From positions 1-17,028 of the forward strand of contig CAMSEJ010000007.1 of NCBI GenBank assembly GCA_947057405.1: 17,028 bases of DNA, given 5' to 3'. This document shows, piece by piece, positions 14,108 to 17,028 of the stretch. Both the position numbers and the translations under genes were made by a program. Under the pieces are notes generated by a model that was given only the letters and a program-made list of their open reading frames with translations, was not told where the DNA came from and made no database searches. Every line of letters starts with the position of its first letter. The stretch's first letter is position 1. Origin of the DNA: an uncultured Roseburia sp. (GTDB taxonomy: Bacteria; Bacillota; Clostridia; Lachnospirales; Lachnospiraceae).

Positions 14108-14962
14108 ATGGCGTCCATGAGGGACATTAAGCGAAGAAGAAGCAGCATACAAAGTACGCAGCAAATCACAAAAGCCATGAAGCTTGTTTCCACCGTTAAA
14201 CTGCAGAAGGCCAAAAACCGCGCGGAAGAGACGAACCCGTATTTTAACGCGATGTACAAAACCGTATCGTCTATGTTAAAGCGTTCCGGTACGATTGCGC
14301 ATCCGTTTTTAAAGCAGAGCGGATCCGACAAAAAAGCGGTTGTGGTAATTACTTCCAACCGCGGCCTTGCGGGCGGCTACAATTCCAACGTCGTAAAGCT
14401 GGTAACCGAAAGCGGCTTTAAAAAAGAGGATGTGGCCGTTTACGCCATCGGCAGCAAAGGCCGGGAGGCCTTAGAGCGGCGGGGCTATCAGATTGCCGCG
14501 GATGATTCGGGCGTAATCGAGGCCCCGGTTTACGAAGACGCGGCTGCAGTCTGCGGCAAGGTGCTTGAAGCATACAAAAACGAAGAAATCGGGGAAATCT
14601 ACCTGGCATATACGCATTTTAAAAATACGGTAAGCCATGAACCGACGCTTATGAAGCTGCTTCCGGTAGAGCTTGGCGACACCGGAAGCGAAGAGGATTC
14701 CAATATCCTGATGAACTACGAGCCGAACGACGAAGAAGCGCTTGACATGATTATTCCCAAATACATCACAAGCTTATTCTACGGCGCGTTAGTGGAAGCG
14801 GTCGCCAGTGAAAACGGCGCCAGGATGCAGGCCATGGATTCCGCGACAAGCAACGCAGAAGAAATGATTAGTGATTTGTCACTGAAATACAATCGCGCCC
14901 GTCAGGGTTCGATTACACAGGAATTAACAGAAATTATTGCAGGCGCATCGGCAATTTCTTAG
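14108..14962 (+). CDS. atpG: F1Fo ATP synthase subunit gamma
   Basis: The 284-residue rotor shaft has the conserved N-terminal helix MRDIKRRRSSIQSTQQITKAM, followed by a Rossmann-like core (VVVITSNRGLAGGYNSNV). The C-terminal helix contains NGARMQAMDSATSNA and RARQGSITQELTEI. These terminal helices form the coiled coil inside the alpha-beta ring. The gene lies 15 bases after atpA. Confidence 0.96.
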   Translation: MASMRDIKRRRSSIQSTQQITKAMKLVSTVKLQKAKNRAEETNPYFNAMYKTVSSMLKRSGTIAHPFLKQSGSDKKAVVVITSNRGLAGGYNSNVVKLVTESGFKKEDVAVYAIGSKGREALERRGYQIAADDSGVIEAPVYEDAAAVCGKVLEAYKNEEIGEIYLAYTHFKNTVSHEPTLMKLLPVELGDTGSEEDSNILMNYEPNDEEALDMIIPKYITSLFYGALVEAVASENGARMQAMDSATSNAEEMISDLSLKYNRARQGSITQELTEIIAGASAIS

Positions 14963-15004
14963 GCGGCGCCGTATGCATAAAACATTAAGGAGTGATAGAA
15001 AAAG

Positions 15005-16396
15005 ATGGCAAAAAAGAATATAGGTAAAATCACTCAGATTATCGGCGCCGTCCTGGATGTCAAGTTCACGGAAGGCAGCCTGCCGGAGATCAACGACGCA
15101 ATCAACATTACCATGAAAGACGGGAAAAAGCTGGTTGTGGAAGTATCTCAGCATCTGGGTGACGATACGGTCAGATGTATTGCCATGGGGCCTACCGACG
15201 GGCTTGTCCGCGGGATGGATGCCGAGGCGACGGGCGCGCCCATAAGTGTCCCGGTCGGCGAAAATACGCTCGGGCGTATGTTTAACGTCTTAGGCGAGCC
15301 GATTGACGAGGTTGCCGCCCCCAAAAAGGTAGAATACTGGCCAATCCACAGAAAAGCGCCTTCCTTTGAAGAACAGGCGACTTCCCAGGAAATGCTTGAA
15401 ACCGGAATCAAAGTCGTGGATTTGCTCTGCCCTTACCAGAAGGGCGGTAAAATCGGGCTGTTCGGCGGCGCGGGCGTTGGCAAAACCGTATTGATCCAGG
15501 AGTTAATCCACAACATTGCCACCGAGCACGGCGGATATTCCGTATTCACCGGCGTAGGCGAGCGTACCCGTGAAGGGAACGACCTTTATTACGAAATGAA
15601 GGAATCTGGCGTTATCGACAAGACGACGATGGTATTCGGCCAGATGAACGAGCCGCCCGGAGCAAGGATGCGCGTGGGCTTAACGGGTCTTACGATGGCG
15701 GAGTATTTCCGTGACAAGGGCGGCAAAGACGTGCTTTTGTTTATTGACAACATTTTCCGTTTTACCCAGGCAGGCTCGGAGGTTTCGGCGCTCTTAGGGC
15801 GTATGCCTTCCGCCGTAGGTTATCAGCCGACGCTGCAGACGGAAATGGGCGCTTTGCAGGAGCGTATTACCTCTACAAAGAGCGGTTCCATCACATCCGT
15901 CCAGGCGGTTTACGTGCCGGCCGACGACTTGACCGACCCGGCCCCGGCGACGACGTTCGCGCATCTCGACGCGACGACCGTACTGGAACGTTCCATCGTG
16001 GAACTTGGTATTTATCCGGCGGTAGACCCGCTCGGCTCGACTTCCCGTATCTTAGATCCGCGTATCGTAGGACAGGAGCATTTTGACGTAGCCCGCGGCG
16101 TACAGGAAATTTTGCAGAAGTACAAAGAACTGCAGGATATTATCGCCATCCTCGGTATGGACGAATTATCCGAGGACGACAAGCTGGTTGTAAACCGCGC
16201 CAGGAAGGTACAGAGATTTTTGTCCCAGCCGTTCTCCGTTGCGACGCAGTTTACCGGCCTGGAAGGAAAATACGTTCCGATTGCGGAAACCGTGCGGGGA
16301 TTTAAAGAGATTCTCGAAGGTAAGTTAGACGATGTGCCGGAAGGCCATTTCTTAAATGCAGGAACCATTGATGAAGTACGCGCCCGTGTGAAGTAA
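15005..16396 (+). CDS. atpD: F1Fo ATP synthase subunit beta
   Basis: The 463-residue catalytic subunit of F1 has the P-loop GGAGVGKT (154-161) and GERTREGNDLYYEM (185-198) with the catalytic Glu186 and Arg187. The Walker B strand is VLLFIDNIFRF, and the DELSEDDK (DELSEED-type) loop near the C-terminus contacts the rotor. The length is normal. AAGGAG lies 12 bases before the ATG. Confidence 0.97.
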   Translation: MAKKNIGKITQIIGAVLDVKFTEGSLPEINDAINITMKDGKKLVVEVSQHLGDDTVRCIAMGPTDGLVRGMDAEATGAPISVPVGENTLGRMFNVLGEPIDEVAAPKKVEYWPIHRKAPSFEEQATSQEMLETGIKVVDLLCPYQKGGKIGLFGGAGVGKTVLIQELIHNIATEHGGYSVFTGVGERTREGNDLYYEMKESGVIDKTTMVFGQMNEPPGARMRVGLTGLTMAEYFRDKGGKDVLLFIDNIFRFTQAGSEVSALLGRMPSAVGYQPTLQTEMGALQERITSTKSGSITSVQAVYVPADDLTDPAPATTFAHLDATTVLERSIVELGIYPAVDPLGSTSRILDPRIVGQEHFDVARGVQEILQKYKELQDIIAILGMDELSEDDKLVVNRARKVQRFLSQPFSVATQFTGLEGKYVPIAETVRGFKEILEGKLDDVPEGHFLNAGTIDEVRARVK

Positions 16397-16407
16397 GGGG
16401 TGATGGT

Positions 16408-16818
16408 ATGGCAGAGAATGAAAAAATGTTTCCTGTAAAAATCATTACGCCGGACCGTATTTTTTATACCGGGGAAGCGGAAATGGTAGAATTTAATTCC
16501 ACCTCCGGCCAGCTTGGCGTATACAAAAACCACATTCCGCTGACGACCGTGCTTGCGCCGGGAGCGGTTATCGTGCATGAAGCGGGCGGCGAAAAAATCG
16601 CAGCCGTACATGCCGGGTTTGCCGAGGTGCTGCCGGACGCGGTAACGCTGCTTGCGGAGATTGCAGAATGGCCCGACGAGATCGATACTTCGCGGGCGGA
16701 GGCTGCAAAGAAGCGGGCGGAAGAACGCCTGCAGGCGAAAGCTGCGGATGTGGATCTTGCGCGGGCGGAATTTGCGCTGCGCAAGGCGCTGACGCGGATT
16801 GACGTGAAGGCGATGTAA
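16408..16818 (+). CDS. atpC: F1Fo ATP synthase subunit epsilon
   Basis: The 136-residue subunit has an N-terminal beta-sandwich (about 8-88, with GQLGVYKNHIPLTT and HAGFAEV) and a C-terminal helical hairpin rich in Ala, Arg and Glu (about 92-134), the part that can inhibit ATP hydrolysis. It follows atpD by 11 bases and is the last gene of the operon. Confidence 0.95.
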   Translation: MAENEKMFPVKIITPDRIFYTGEAEMVEFNSTSGQLGVYKNHIPLTTVLAPGAVIVHEAGGEKIAAVHAGFAEVLPDAVTLLAEIAEWPDEIDTSRAEAAKKRAEERLQAKAADVDLARAEFALRKALTRIDVKAM

Positions 16819-16837
16819 TATTGGAATCAAGGGGCTG

Positions 16838-16856
16838 TCGGTTTATACCGATTTTT
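16838..16856 (+). terminator. First intrinsic terminator after the atp operon
   Basis: A TCGGT-TTAT-ACCGA hairpin (16838-16851) is followed by TTTTT, 19 bases after the atpC stop. The stem is short, so it may be leaky. GGGC (16832-16835) and GCCC (16857-16860) could form an outer stem. A further small hairpin, TCTGA-TCGT-TCAGA, follows at 16861-16874. Confidence 0.65.
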
Positions 16857-16878
16857 GCCCTCTGATCGTTCAGATCCT

Positions 16879-16933
16879 AAAATCCCATGAAAATTCAGGT
16901 TTTTTTGTTCCCGAATCTTCATGGGATTTTTTT
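16879..16933 (+). terminator. Strong intrinsic terminator of the atp operon
   Basis: Two 13-base arms pair perfectly (16879-16891, AAAATCCCATGAA, with 16918-16930) around a 26-base loop that can itself pair in part (ATTC with GAAT). The 3' arm runs directly into seven Ts (16927-16933). A matching A-run on the 5' side allows some action on the other strand. Confidence 0.85.
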
Positions 16934-16947
16934 CGCTGCCTCCTGTT

Positions 16948-17028
16948 TTAGAGCGTGTTTGAAAAATGCTTTCCGGCAGATGTATTCCACACTTAGTGGG
17001 AGATTTGTGCCAAATAAGGGAGGCGTAG
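16948..17028. other. Unassigned structured intergenic sequence, possible dispersed repeat
   Basis: No coding frame is supported. Bases 16976-16990 and 16996-17010 form an imperfect hairpin (10 Watson-Crick pairs, 2 wobbles, 3 mismatches, loop ACTTA). AAGGGAGG at 17017-17024 looks like a ribosome site for a gene beyond the edge. The segment could be the end of a repeat element or the leader of the next gene. Confidence 0.3.

Noticed and set aside
16012..16830. A 272-codon minus-strand open frame
   Set aside because: It is antisense to the ends of atpD and all of atpC, both of which are highly conserved proteins.

Overview
The window looks like chromosomal DNA of a fairly GC-rich member of the Clostridia, most likely a gut Lachnospiraceae-type Firmicute. 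The reasons are the strong AGGAGG-type ribosome binding sites, the gene order sua5/ywlC - ywlE-like - upp - (dCMP deaminase) - atp operon, which is recognisably that of Bacillus and other Firmicutes, and a giant BspA-type leucine-rich-repeat surface protein typical of intestinal clostridia. The species assignment is inference; no rRNA is present.

Left part (1-6877, minus strand). A very large secreted leucine-rich-repeat protein starts at 5412 and stays open for 1804 codons to the left edge, so its C-terminus is missing. It carries a signal peptide, two N-terminal cap modules, many BspA-type LRRs interrupted by four copies of a ~70-residue island, then a Cys-rich/Ig-like region with a duplicated module. 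Upstream of it on the same strand is a stand-alone class I glutamate-cysteine ligase (5522-6877).

Middle (6878-7056). A compact divergent promoter region. The minus-strand promoter (TTGAAT-17-TATAAT) serves the ligase and is followed by a 5'-UTR hairpin. The plus-strand promoter (TTCACA-17-TATATT, extended -10) lies so close to the sua5 ATG that the mRNA should be leaderless.

Right part (7057-16818, plus strand). This is one tightly packed run: Sua5 (tRNA t6A synthesis), a YwlE-like low-molecular-weight phosphatase homologue without its catalytic cysteine, uracil phosphoribosyltransferase, a dCMP deaminase, then AtpZ- and AtpI-like accessory proteins and all eight F1Fo ATP synthase subunits in the order a-c-b-delta-alpha-gamma-beta-epsilon. 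The c subunit carries the Gln/Glu/Thr/Tyr pattern of sodium-binding rotors, so the enzyme is predicted to be Na+-coupled. The run ends in two intrinsic terminators, followed by ~85 bases of unassigned structured sequence that may be the edge of a dispersed repeat.

I see no complete undescribed defence or mobile system. The most unusual items are the pseudophosphatase, the leaderless sua5 promoter and the architecture of the giant surface protein.
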